A DNA stretch of 64,000 nt, taken from Dama dama (lineage: Eukaryota > Chordata > Mammalia > Artiodactyla > Cervidae). The stretch lies in the NCBI RefSeq assembly GCF_033118175.1, contig NC_083689.1, positions 21,434,501-21,498,500 of the forward strand, in the 5' to 3' direction. Below the pieces are notes generated by a model. That model worked only from the letters and a program-made list of their open reading frames with translations, was not told the origin of the DNA and made no database searches. The position numbers were made by a program, and so were the translations under genes. This document shows positions 32,135 to 43,012 of the stretch, piece after piece (positions within the stretch are counted from its first letter, which is position 1; each line of letters opens with the position of its first letter).

Positions 32135-32398
32135 TTACTTGCCTTATGATAATAACAGCAAAACTTAGGTGACATTATACTAGAGTTTGACATTTTATGT
32201 ACATTACCCTCATTAACTCCTACAACAATCCGACGGTTTATGTAGTTGTATCATCACTGCCATTTTACAGATAACAAACTGTGGCACAGAGAGGTTAAGT
32301 CACTTACCAAAAATCACACAGCTAACAAAAGGCAGAACTGGGATTCAAATTCAAGCTGTCTGGTTCCACTACCCATATCCCACTCCTTATAGCAACTG
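32135..32398 (+). mobile_element. MIR SINE, nearly full length
   Basis: Contains cattttacagataacaaact, ggcacagagaggttaagtca and cacacagctaac in MIR order. Confidence 0.85.
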
Positions 32399-32399
32399 C

Positions 32400-32560
32400 G
32401 TTATTCCGGTACCATTATTTTCCCATTTTACAGACAAGGAAGCAGGTTCATTGAGGTTTTAAGACTTGTCCACATTCACCAGCTAATAACTGACAGTGTC
32501 AGAATTTGAGCACAAATTATCTGACTCCTAGGTTCATGATTTTAACATTCTCTGTATGTT
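32400..32560 (+). mobile_element. MIR SINE, 3' part
   Basis: A second MIR tail in tandem: cattttacagacaaggaagc, then caccagctaataactgacag. Confidence 0.7.
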
Positions 32561-32639
32561 CTTTTTGATGATGATAAAAGCCTGAAAGTATGTTAAGCTG
32601 AAGAAGAAAGCATATTATCTCTTTAAAATTCACTGTGTG

Positions 32640-32757
32640 CGTGTGTTAGTCGTTCAGTCATGTCCGACTCTTTTGCAACCCCGTGGACTGTAGCCCACCA
32701 GGCTCCTCTGTCCATGGGGATTCTCCTGGCAAGAATACTGGAGTCGGTTGCCATTTA
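32640..32757 (-). mobile_element. BovA SINE fragment
   Basis: Antisense A unit from gtgttagtcgttcagtcatg to gagtcggttgccattt. Confidence 0.9.
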
Positions 32758-33504
32758 TACTGACTCAAAAGATCATGTTGGCAGAGGTATGTAAACTGTA
32801 TTTCTGATAAATCTCTCCAGCCCTAGAAACAAAGTGAAATCATTTGAAGAAAAATAGCTCAAATTTCCCCATTTGAGATAACCACAGCCCCCAGTATGAT
32901 GCAAGACCCCAGAAAGTGACCACACACTTCATTTCTCTGAACATGTAAGGGATGTACCTATAAGCAAGTTCACTTCCTTGGTGAACCCATAAATAAGTTT
33001 TTTTAATGTCTTTATTATGTGTAACTGAACAACATTATCAATTACATTTATGAGGAGTCACAAAAGAACAGTAAAGCTAAACTTGAATAAAACATCTCAA
33101 TTCTAATTTTGAAATCTAATCAGAAAAATAAATATTTTAGTGCAATAAAAATTCATGAGATGTGCATCATCAGTGTTAGACTGTCTTTGCTAGGAAAACA
33201 GTCATCGAAGTTAAAAAAAAAAAAAAGATATTCAGCTAATACTGGAAAACAAAGTTCTCTTAAAAACAACTGCACTTTATCATTGCAGCATGGTAAATTT
33301 CTTAAAAAGCTATAGACATATACTTTGGAGAGAAAATTATCTAAATTACTTTTTCAAGTTATTTTAACAGGTGGTATATGCTAAGTGAAAGTCTCGGGAG
33401 ACTTTTAAAATGACTCAAGAGATAAGATTGTAAAGATCTCTTCCCAAAGCTTTTTTGACAACCCCTAAGGGTCAAATAAAAATTTGTGAAATTCCCTAAC
33501 ATGA
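32758..33504. other. No gene recognised
   Basis: Unclassified AT-rich DNA with an A run at 33214-33226. Confidence 0.4.
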
Positions 33505-34115
33505 TGTTGAGCTAAAAAAATCCACAATATGAGAGTTGCAAGTTAATTTTTATTTGGGGTAAAATGAGGACTGTAGCCCGGGAGACAGCACCTCAGATAG
33601 CTCTGGGAGACTGCTCCAAAGAGGCAGGCAGGAAGGTCAGTAAAGATGTGATTTTGGTGAAGGAAGAGTACACGCAATCAAGCACATATTTTTCCAGGAG
33701 CTCTCTGCTGATCTCCATGAAGCTTTCTTTCTGTAAGTCACAATAAATAGTCATCAACTTGAAGGATTTTAGTGCTTTTTAGAGATGAAGAGATACAAGA
33801 ATTGGGCTCATAAAATCAGCCCCTGAGAATATCTATCTGAAAACCTGTCCTGTCAGTTTTTCCCCCAAACACAGAGTGACTCATTTCTGCTCTCCAGCCT
33901 GAAATCCTTTCAGGAGGTTTTGAAGGTCAGCTTCTGTAGCAGCACAGGGTTTAATCCTTGTAGAGGTAGATGGCAAGCCCCACTGCTAAGTGTCAATCTG
34001 CAGTTGACATGATCCAATGGGGAAAGGCTTGGATTTGGCTCATTAACTTTCATGCTTATAGTTCCTTTGAAACAGTCACAATCTAGACTTAATTCTATGT
34101 ATTGTAGTGGGTTTT
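33505..34115 (-). mobile_element. ERV LTR (minus)
   Basis: On the minus strand: ggctacagtcctcattttac, then ccaaataaaa (polyadenylation signal) and an end ttttttagctcaaca, so TG..CA at the 3' end is satisfied (TG at 33505). The right edge is approximate. No viral reading frame. Confidence 0.6.
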
Positions 34116-34378
34116 AAAATGCATGAAAATAAATGTCCATAGGCACAGTCCTAGAGAAGCTTTAAATTAAAGCTCCCGGACATTGAGATTTTCCCTAACA
34201 AGGCATTGTAAGAGAGGTTGACATGGTTGTTCCTTCTCAGAAAAACTGATCTGAGAATTCTTCCTCATAGTCGATCCATTCCCCTGGGAGTCACATAAGA
34301 CCCAGAGAAAGCAAAAGTCCATCCTGGCATATCTGAGGCAGACTCTTCCTTTTCTCTCATCTTATCACAAAATGATAT

Positions 34379-34870
34379 TGTTGCAGGAAGAGGAAACCTC
34401 TTCCAGGTCCTGAAAAGGGGCTCTTGTCTAATACTCAGGCATGAATTGTCTGAGGAGACACATGTGCTGACACAGCAAGAGACTTTGTTGGGAAGGGGTG
34501 CCTGGGCAGAGAAGAGCAGGATAAGGGAACCCAGGAGAAACGCTCTGCCCTGTGCGTTGCAGACTTGGGTTTATGGTAGTTGGGTTAATTTCCAGGTTGT
34601 CTTTGGCCAGTCATCCCGACTCAGGGAACTTCCTGGTGGCGCGGGCATTGCTCAGCCACAACGGATGCCAGTGAGGAGGACTCCGGGAGGTGGTAGGACA
34701 TGTGGCGTCTCCTTTTGACCTTTCCTGAGCTCTTCTGGTTGGTGGTGACATGTTAGTTCTGTGTTCCTTACCAGGACCTCCTGTCCTAAAATAACTCACA
34801 TAAATGGTTACTGTGGTGACTGGCCAGGGTGGGCGGTTTCAGTCAGTGTGTTTCCCATAAGAATATTACA
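34379..34870 (-). mobile_element. ERV LTR (minus)
   Basis: Minus strand: cctgctcttctctgcccagg, a degenerate polyadenylation signal (aacaaagtc) and an end cctcttcctgcaaca. The left edge TG at 34379 is clear. The right edge is either 34857 or about 34870. Confidence 0.55.
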
Positions 34871-34885
34871 GTCACAAGGCTCTTT

Positions 34886-35240
34886 TTTTTTTTAAACCAA
34901 TTCAACATGATTAATATTTATACAATTTTCACACAACAGCAGGACACAAATTCTTTTCAAGTTCCCATAGACTATAAACCAGGAGACACTGGAACATATA
35001 AACATAAAACAAGGTGCAAAACTTTCATGGTCTTAAGGTATTGAAATCATACAGAATCTGCTCTCCTACCACTCTAAAATTATGTTAGAAATCATTATCA
35101 AAAGATATTTGAATAATAATAAAAAAAAAGATATTTGAAAATAACCCACATGTTTTCAAGTGCAATGTGACATTTACCATGAGAGATCTTTGACTTGGCC
35201 ATTGCAAACCTCAATTAAGTTAAAAGACGGAAAAAAACAT
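34886..35240 (-). repeat. L1-derived composite repeat, copy 2 (inverted)
   Basis: Read on + it is L1 ORF2 sense (tatagactataaaccaggag region; gtattgaaatcatacag). Its reverse complement matches copies 1 and 3, and a T run at the left looks like its own poly(A). Confidence 0.5.
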
Positions 35241-36053
35241 AGACTATGATTACAGGCAAAAAAGCACTTAAATAAGAAATTAATATCAAAGATACTTTAA
35301 AAACCCCACATATTTGAAAATTAAATGCCAATTTTAAATGATAGATATATCTGAGAAGACATAGCAAGGAAAATTGAAAGTACAGATTTTGTTTAAATTT
35401 CACAAAATTTTATGCTAGTGTCCATTATCTGTTTCACACCTTATTCAAGATTCTACATTGTATTTAGTTACCTTGAGCAGCTTCAGCTGCCTGCAAGAAA
35501 TTCTGGTAAATTCTCTTTACAAGGCTCTTTTCTTCCTTGCAATTAACTCTGTACTGTAAGAACTGTTCACGATCGTTATGCAAATAGACCCAGAAAGGTT
35601 GGGCCCCCAAGACAAGTCCAGACTTGCCCGAGCTTTCTTTAGATCTAAATGCCCTCAGGACTCTCAGGCTCAAATACAGGCTGAAAACAGTCAGAAAACT
35701 TGCACATTCCCTCTTCACATGCAAACAGACTTTCAGAAGGTCCTGGGAGATTCCCCAGCACTATAGTATTGGATGTTTGCCTGGTATACACATACATTAC
35801 AAAATTTCTCAGCAAGAAAAATTTTGATGACTTTAATATTTCATGAAATTTTTTAAAGTAATCTAAGCATAATGGTTAAGAACATGCAAGTTAAATAAAT
35901 GGGAGATGAAACTTACAAAGTTTTCAACAAGGATGATGTTTTATAAAATATGTCTACTTTAAAATAGTTTCCAAAATCTTTTCTGGTAACTTTGAAGTTC
36001 TTCTCAGTTAAGTCAAATGATGGCTTAACTGAATATAAGATAATGTGGGAATT
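35241..36053. other. No assigned gene; one unexplained minus-strand frame
   Basis: Unclassified. A minus-strand open frame (35464-35724) ends FLQAAEAAQGN, with a donor-like CAAG|gtaact at its 3' end. I do not recognise the family and do not call a gene. Confidence 0.3.
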
Positions 36054-36195
36054 CTCTGGAGATCCAGTAGTTAAGACTTGGGCATTTTCATTGCTGGAGG
36101 CACAAGTTCCATCCCTGGTTGGGGAACTAAGATTCCCCAAGCCTTGTGGAGCAGCCAAAAAATTACATTAAATTAAAATTTAAAAAAAAAAAAAA
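36054..36195 (+). mobile_element. CHR-type SINE, short, diverged
   Basis: Head gaattctctggagatccag, B box gttccatccctggttgggga, A-rich tail. Confidence 0.75.
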
Positions 36196-36870
36196 AGGCA
36201 GTAAGATAGAGTACTGAAATATTAATTGCTAAATCTTCATTTACCTGCTTTGAGCTTCCTATTTGAACCAAAGATTTTAGAGGTCTTTTAGTAAACATGT
36301 CTTGGGCCACATGGAAAAATTGTACTCTGAAGAAGTGCATGCTTCTGGAAATATGAAATAGTATACTCACAAATTAGTTGATCTACAGAATGGTTGGTAT
36401 GTAACAGACAGTCAGCAATTGCTTTCTTCTTAGTTCACTTCTTTTAGTGAAGAAGCTTCTTGCTTCACTAAAAATTAAGCTTTCTAAGAATTAAGATTTT
36501 AAATTAATATACATAATTAAAACTACTAAAAATAATACCCCAAAGAGGGTACAGAATTTTTTTCTCCCCTACACCATATATATCAGGCTAGGCACCTGGA
36601 TCATTACTCTGTCAAATGGAAAACAAACCCAGACTGAAGAGACTTTATTCAGGATTCTTCAAGGGGGAAGGGGAAGACGTTGAAATAGGAAGATGCTCTG
36701 ATAAGCATCTCAAGATTTTTGTTCCAAAAATTTTCTTTTATAGGAATACTAGAAAGAAGTGAGCTTTCTAGAATTGCAGGAAAGGGATGAAAGGATGTTG
36801 TAATGAGACAGCAGCTCAGAAGTTTTCCTGTTCTCAAGAGATGCTGTCTGCTGGCTCAGGTGAGGCTGGG
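36196..36870. other. No gene recognised
   Basis: Unclassified AT-rich DNA. Positions ~36610-36840 may belong to an LTR but cannot be placed. Confidence 0.35.
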
Positions 36871-36899
36871 GCCAAAGTTCAGGGTGTAGGGTAAGGGAG

Positions 36900-37560
36900 T
36901 TAGAGAAGGCGAGGTTTGGAAAAAGGAGAGCAGCACTTTACAGGAACAGATCGCCTTTAATGAGGCGAGAAGGGGCAGCAGTCAGATTAGTGAGCTGCTG
37001 CCCTAACCCAAGAAAAGAGTAAGTATATATAGGCATATATATGGAAAACTACTGTCTTAAGAGGGCCTGTTTTTCTCCAAGGTTGTTCGGAGTAGTTAAC
37101 TCTTAAGCGACTGGGGCAAGGAATTCTGGAGATCAGCCAGAGGCTGGACCAGCTGGAAGCTGGGTGTAATCAGCCTTAATGTCCATTTTCTTCTTTGGGT
37201 GAGAGAGTTATTTGTTTTGCATAGAATGGTGGGGAGGACCTGGAGGGGAGTTTTAACTCCAGGCTACTTTGAGCCCTGTACCTTTCCTTCACTGGGCCCA
37301 GGAGGAAGGAAAGAAATTTAATCAAAATTTGATTTAAGAGCAACTTTTTCCAAGTGATCAATGGGTATGACGGAGAAGAACAAAATCTGACTCCTGTTGG
37401 ATCTGGTTCTTTTACTTTAACCTTTGCTTCCCATTGCTTTTGTTCACTAATCACTAAAAGGAACATTTTGTTCACTATGTTCCTTTTAGTGAACATTTTG
37501 TTCACTGCCTCAGGAAACCCCACCACTCTGCCTGAATGTTAAACCAAAATGCCTTTGTTC
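36900..37560 (-). mobile_element. Possible ERV LTR
   Basis: On the minus strand a TATA run (~37025-37045) is followed by a cattaaagg polyadenylation-like motif ~75 nt on, as in LTRs. Contains the repeat cluster 37441-37506. Orientation and ends are uncertain. Confidence 0.35.
37451..37492. repeat. Perfect 15-bp inverted repeat with 12-nt loop
   Basis: Arms tcactaaaaggaaca (37451-37465) and tgttccttttagtga (37478-37492). Overlaid on it is a 16-bp direct repeat, gaacattttgttcact, at 37461-37476 and 37491-37506. Confidence 0.9.
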
Positions 37561-37699
37561 AGGACCCTGTTAAACTGTGGGTAACTACAGGAAGGAAGAA
37601 ATTAACACATCCCTTCCCCAAGGCAGGCCAGTCTAGGAGATAATTGCAAGTTTATTGATCTTTTGCTTTCTTCTCTGCAATTCTCCTCTGTTTTTTTTT

Positions 37700-38235
37700 T
37701 TTTCAGTCTTTTTAACTTTATTGAGGCTTTCAATGGCTAAGTCAAAGATCTGTATTGGTAAATATCATGTTTCCCTTGAAAATATGTGGGTTATTTTCAA
37801 ATATTTTTATATTGATTTCTAACATAATTCCACAGTGAACAGACTCTGTATGTCAGATTCCATAAGAGAACAGACTCTGTATGATTTCAATACTTTTAGA
37901 CCATGAAAGTTTTGCACCTTGTTTTATGTCCTTGGGTATGTTCCAGTGTCTCCTGGTTTATAGTCTATGGGAACTTGAATAGAATTTGTATCTACTGTTC
38001 TGTGAAAATTGTGCAAATCTTAATTATGTTGAATTGGTTCATAGGGCTTTTCAGGTCTACTATATCCTTCTACTTTTCTGTCGATTCATTTCATTAATTT
38101 TTTAGTGTTTGACATTGAAACTCCAACTAAAAATCTTAATTTTTCTACTTAAAAAAATAATTCTAATACATAACTTTGTTCTGTATTTCCCAAGTCTCCT
38201 ATAAATGTATTATGATAATTTAATAATTTAAAAAA
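37700..38235 (+). repeat. L1-derived composite repeat, copy 3
   Basis: Starts after a T run with cagtctttttaac. Shares agtgtctcctggtttatagt and tatgggaacttgaata with copy 1, and ends in an A-rich tail. It carries its own internal duplication of acagactctgtatg (about 37850-37885). Confidence 0.55.
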
Positions 38236-38254
38236 ATAAAAAATAAAAGTTAAC

Positions 38255-38473
38255 AGTCTTTTTACTTTACTTCCTCATCTCCCCCCAACCTCCGTTCTAC
38301 AGAAGAACCTGGCATCCAGACCCTGAGAAGATGGTTATTTTTAGATATTAGTCTGCAATCTTGTCCGTCTGCTGAATTTCTGAATAAAGTTGCATTCCTT
38401 GCTTCAATACCTCATCTCTTCATCTTCATTGGTCTGACATGCGATGAGCAGAGCGAGTTTGGACTCGTTAACA
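38255..38473 (+). mobile_element. ERV LTR, 3' part
   Basis: Contains a polyadenylation signal (gaataaagttgc), then a pyrimidine-rich U5 and an end ctcgttaaca. Composite repeat copy 3 lies just upstream and may have inserted into this LTR. Confidence 0.5.
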
Positions 38474-38727
38474 TGGGGTCATGCAATTCAGCTAATCATT
38501 TATGAGGCAAAGAATAGGAATTGAAGAGTCCATGTCTGGCTTTGTTACAGATAAATGGGGGGCAGGGGGGATCTTTGGGTCATATCTTAGTTATATGAAG
38601 AAGGATGGTGGTCCTTGCAGTAGGGACTTTTTCATAACCAGGTAAGGGGATTTTCTAACTTTCAGATAGAATTCAATCCTGCCAGCCCATAGTAGTGAAT
38701 AATTAAGGAACCTTTAAGAACCTTCAA
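38474..38727. other. Unclassified spacer
   Basis: No gene or clear repeat. Confidence 0.4.
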
Positions 38728-39045
38728 ATTGGGCTTCCCTGGTGTTTCAGTCATTAAGAATCCACCTGCCAATGCAGGGGACAAGAGTTCCATCCCTGGT
38801 CTGGGAAGATCCCACACGCCTCAAGGCAACTAAGCCGGTGCACCACAGCTACTGAGCCAGCCCTCTGGAGTCCTTGAGCCACAGCTACCAAAGCCCACGA
38901 GCCTAGAGCCTGTGCTCTGCAACAAGAGGAGCCAGTGCCATGAGAACCCCAAGCACCACAACTAGAGAGTAGCCGCCGCTCGCCGCAACTGGAGAAAGTC
39001 CACAGGCAGCAACAAAGATCCAGTGAAGCCAAAAATAAGTAAATA
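38728..39045 (+). mobile_element. CHR-type SINE, long form
   Basis: Head gggcttccctggtgtttcag, long body of 'gagcc' repeats, 3' gaagccaaaaataagtaaat. Confidence 0.88.
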
Positions 39046-39452
39046 GATGGAGGAATCTTTTTTTTAAAAAAGAGCATTCAAATTGTATGCCTCATTATGC
39101 CCTTTGATTTATTCATTCTACAAAATGTTTAATGAGAACCTGCTGTGTATTACTATGTATCTTCTAAAGATACAGTGTGAACCATATCCCATAGTGTTCC
39201 CTGCAATATCAGTATCAGTCAGATCCAGTCAGGAAACAATAGCACATTCACGGTGTTCAGAAAAGGGATCCTGTTCAAGACTGTGGACAGTGTTAAGGGA
39301 ATCCTCCAGAAATGGAATGAATCCCTAGAGCCAGAGGAAGAAGCAATTACTTAGAACTCAATTTTGCTCTAGGCTAAGGGCTACAGGAGAGAACCTGTGG
39401 CCTTAAGTGAGGATATTTTCAAAGTGTGATTTTCAAAAAATGAAAACCACAT
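39046..39452. other. No gene recognised
   Basis: Unclassified. Positions 39210-39330 weakly resemble a repeat (gtcaggaaacaatagcacat) but none is named. Confidence 0.4.
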
Positions 39453-39861
39453 TGTGAGGCTGCCAGGGCTAACGCCATGACAGGCAGCCTAGATTAGGAG
39501 TTGGCCTGGTTTTCCGGGGTAACATGATTATCAGGCCACCTGGAGCCAGCCAATCAACATGCGCCCAATAAGAAAAAGGGAACCTGTCAGGGGAAAGCTG
39601 AAAAGCCCGCGAAGGTTTGGGCCAATAAGATTGCTTTGCAAACATGTAACCAATCCACTTAAACCAGCTACCAACTGCTTATGCTCACCCTATAAATTTG
39701 TGTAACAGCTTGGGTTCGGGGCTCTCTGACCCCGCACCACTGCGTTGGATGCGGCAGGAGCCCTGACTCGAGTCAGCAATAAACTTCCCTTTTTTTGCGA
39801 CTTGCATTGTCTTGGAGGTCTTCTCTCTTCCTGCTCGGGGATTCGGACATTGGGCATAACA
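39453..39861 (+). mobile_element. Solo ERV LTR (gammaretrovirus-like)
   Basis: TG-start (tgtgaggctgccag) and CA-type end (ggcataaca). CCAAT boxes (agccaatcaac, ggccaataag), TATA box ctataaatttg (~39690), R region gggttcggggctctctgac, polyadenylation signal caataaac at ~39777. acat occurs on both sides (39449-39452, 39861-39864), compatible with a 4-bp duplication. No gag, pol or env attached. Confidence 0.75.
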
Positions 39862-40017
39862 CATATAAAATGAAAGATTTTGTTCCATTAGTTTGTTCAT
39901 AAAGGAACTGGTAAAATGATAAGGCAGGTTCAAATTCAAGGAACATGCTTTATATAGTGAGTCAAAGAAATCCTAAAATGAATTGGCTAATAGGAACAAA
40001 AGTGATTAATGCTTGTA

Positions 40018-40462
40018 CATGAGTATCTGTAGCAGTATTATTCATAATAGCCAAAAAGTGGAAACAACCCAAATGTACATTAACGAATGAAACAAGAAAC
40101 AAAATACTACAACCTTACACAAGGTGATATTATTCAGGCATAAAAAGGAATGAAACACTGACACATTACAACGTGGATGAACCTTGAAAACGTGATGCTC
40201 AGTGTGAGAAGCTAGACACAAAAGACCGTACATTGCAGGTGATCATTTATATGAAATGTCCAGAATAGGCAAATCTATATGAACAAAAAGTAGATCTATG
40301 GTTACCAGGGGCTGAGGAGGAAGAGAGAATGGGGAGAAGTCACAGTGTTTTCTATGGCATGGTGATGGATAATTTGAAAAATTGATGGTGATGATGGTTG
40401 CACAACTCTGTGAACATACTGAAAGACGCTGAGTTGCATATCTTAATTGGATGTGTATGTGA
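40018..40462 (+). mobile_element. L1 3' end
   Basis: Sense L1: agcagtattattcataatag, ggaaacaacccaaatgtaca, then the 3' UTR. Confidence 0.75.
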
Positions 40463-40660
40463 AATTTTATGTCCATCAAATTGTGTTTCTCCTCCCCTCC
40501 AAAAAAGAAGCCAGTTAATAATGTCCTAGAGGGTCAAAAAAGTCACCCTATAACTTTTGTCTTTTCTCCTAAAGAATCTGCAAGTTCACATGGAATTTTC
40601 CCATGCCTGGATTATAATGAAGTACAAAGCAGTTCATTCAAACACAGGTGCATTTACTAT
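40463..40660. other. Unclassified spacer
   Basis: No gene recognised. Confidence 0.4.
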
Positions 40661-40800
40661 TTATATGACATTATGAAAAACACCAAGCTAAAGGGATGAA
40701 AATCAGACAGTGGCTGACAGTAGCTGTCAGGGGCAGGGGAAGACTTAAGACAAAGACATGAAGGAATTTTGTGGGGTGGTGGAAATATCCCATGTCTTGA
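40661..40800 (+). mobile_element. Old L1 3' UTR piece
   Basis: Sense L1-like (gcaggggaagacttaagac, ggtggaaatatcccatgtct). A related continuation may be at 42170-42480 beyond the intervening insertions. Confidence 0.5.
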
Positions 40801-40804
40801 CGGT

Positions 40805-41205
40805 TCTTGGCTGCTTACAGCTCCAAAGTCAATACTTGAGAGACAAGTGCTGATTGGAAAGGAAAGTTTGCTTCATTCAGGAGACTAGCAACCTAGGAAG
40901 AAGGCAGACTCATGCTTAAGAACCAGCTTCAAAGTTTCTGCTTAAACATGAATTTTTTTTTTTCTTTTTTTACGGGAGAAAGGGGAAGTTAATCGAAATT
41001 AATCACTGGGGGAGGGAGTGAGAAGCTTCTATATCTTCCACTGGGTACAAACTTTCTTCTGATTGGTTAGTGGTGACGTGACAGAGCGGTGTTCCAGGAA
41101 TTTTGTGTTGAGCCTGACGTTTACCATCTTCCCCGGGGTTTCTGCAGAAGAACTCAAAGATATTGTTATGCATATCCTTTCAAGAGGAACTGGGACCCTG
41201 CACTA
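40805..41205 (-). mobile_element. ERV LTR (minus)
   Basis: Minus strand: ctaaccaatcagaagaaagt (CCAAT), ggaagatatagaagc (TATA-like), then gcaaactttcctttccaatc and ttgactttggagctgtaag. The R/U5 part matches the LTR at 3093-3660. Confidence 0.6.
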
Positions 41206-41227
41206 TTGTTTCTCTCTTTCTTTTAAT

Positions 41228-41318
41228 TTTTAAAAAGTATTTATTTATTTGGCTGTGCTGGGTCTTAGTTGTGACACTAAGGATCTTCAGTCTTCATTGC
41301 AGCATGTGGGACATTCTT
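41228..41318 (-). mobile_element. CHR-type SINE fragment
   Basis: Antisense: tttatttggctgtgctgggt, cut off before the tRNA head. Confidence 0.7.
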
Positions 41319-41329
41319 TTCTTCTAATT

Positions 41330-41868
41330 TTTAAAAAATTTATTTATTCTTAACTGAAAAATAAATGTTTTACAATATTGTGTTGATTTCTGCCATACAA
41401 CAAAGTGAAGTAGCCATAAGTATACATATGTCCCCTCCCTCCTGAATCTCCCTCCCACCCTCCACCCCATCTCATCCCTCAAGGTGAAAAGACAGCCCTC
41501 AGAATGGGAGACAATAATAGCAAATGAAATAATTGACAAAGGATTAATCTCCAAAATATAGAAGTGGCTCAATAACAGAAAAACAAACAACCCAATCAAA
41601 AACTGAGCAAAAGACCTAAACAGACATTTCTCCAAAGAAAACATGCAGATGGCTAACAAACACATGAAAAGATGCTCAACATTGCTCATTATTAGAGAAA
41701 TGGAAATCAAAACTAAATGAAATATTACCTCACACTGGGCAGAATGGCCAGCAAACAATAAATGCTCGAGAGGGTATGGAGAAAAGGGAACCCTCTTGCA
41801 TTGTTGGTGGGAATGTAAATGACTACAGCTACTATGCAGAACAGTGTGAAGCATGCCAGATCTTCATG
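41330..41868 (-). mobile_element. 5'-inverted (twin-primed) L1
   Basis: Positions 41330-41480 are the antisense L1 3' UTR (cttgacaatattgtgttgat-type block, tacatatgtcccctccctcc). At ~41481 the sequence switches to sense ORF2 C-terminal region (cctcagaatgggagacaata) up to 41868. An orientation switch without a gap fits twin priming. Confidence 0.7.
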
Positions 41869-41986
41869 AGCAGCATGCAGACTCTTAGTTGCGGTGGGGA
41901 ATCTAGTTCCCCCACCAGGGATCGAACCCCGGGCCCCCTGCATTGGGAGCTCGGAGCCTTAGCCTCTGGATCACCGGGAAAGTCCC
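41869..41986 (-). mobile_element. CHR-type SINE, short
   Basis: Antisense: ctagttcccccaccaggga, end gatcaccgggaaagtccc. Confidence 0.82.
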
Positions 41987-42505
41987 TGCATGATTATTTC
42001 TTAATTGCTCTTCCTTTATTTCTGTATTCCCTCCCCCACTTCCTTTAATCTAGGAAAAAGAACCAATATGTTAAGCAAAGCAGAACAAAGAGCTTGGAAA
42101 ATACCTGAAAGCCTAAAGGTCCAGGAATTTAGCTGGTGAAGACTAGACTTTAAAGTATAACTAGGGTCTAGGACCAAGGGTCTGCCTACTTTCACAGTGG
42201 TAGTAGTTATACAACTATGTATTGGGCATATTACAGTTACTGTGGGGGAGAAAAGAATGCATAGGCAAAACTCAGGATTTTTAGGGAACTGAAATTATTC
42301 TACATGATACTGTAATGCTGGGTATGTGTCATTATACATTCACACAACACTGGAGTTCAACTGGGGAGATGTCATCAGAGGCGGAGGCTCTGCCTGTGTG
42401 GGAACCAGGAGTTTATGGAAACCCCCTACTTTCTGCTCAATTTTGCTGTGAACCTAGAACTGCTCTAAAAAAATTAAGTCTCTCTTTTTTTTTTTTTTTA
42501 ATAGG
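41987..42505 (+). mobile_element. Unclassified DNA then old L1 tail
   Basis: Positions ~42170-42480 look like an old L1 3' end (gaacctagaactgctctaaa). 41987-42170 is unclassified. Confidence 0.45.
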
Positions 42506-42757
42506 AATATAAATTGGTATGGCCACTATGGAGAACAGTATGGAGGTTCCCTAAATAAAACTAAAAATAGAGTTAATCATATGACCTAGCAATCCCACTC
42601 CTGGACATATATCTGGAGAAAAACCCAATTCAAAAAGATATGTGCACCCCAATGTTCATTGCAGCACTATTTATAATCGCCAGGACATGGAAACAGCCTA
42701 AATGTCTGTCAATGGATGAATGGATAAAGATGTGGTACATAAATAAAATGGAATATT

Positions 42758-42785
42758 GAAAAGTGAAAGTGATAGTCGCTCAGAC
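42758..42785 (-). mobile_element. Extremely truncated BovA SINE (28 nt)
   Basis: Only the antisense 3' end of BovA (gtgaaagtgatagtcgctca) is present. Flanked by exact 11-bp copies of aatggaatatt (42747-42757 and 42786-42796). Confidence 0.8.
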
Positions 42786-43012
42786 AATGGAATATTACTC
42801 AGCCTTAAAAGGGAACAAGATAAGGCCATTTGCAGTGACACTGTTGGACCTAGAGATTATCATACTAAGTGAAGTCAGACAGAAAAAGACAAATATCATA
42901 TGATATTGCTTATATGTAGAATATTTAAAAATGGTACAAATGAACTTATTTACAAAGCAGAAATAGAGTCACGGATGTAGAACACAGGCTTATGGTTTCC
43001 AAGGGGGAAATG

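Noticed and set aside
41324..41854. 176-codon minus-strand frame
   Set aside because: It is the antisense reading of inverted L1 sequence (ORF2 C-terminus), not a gene.
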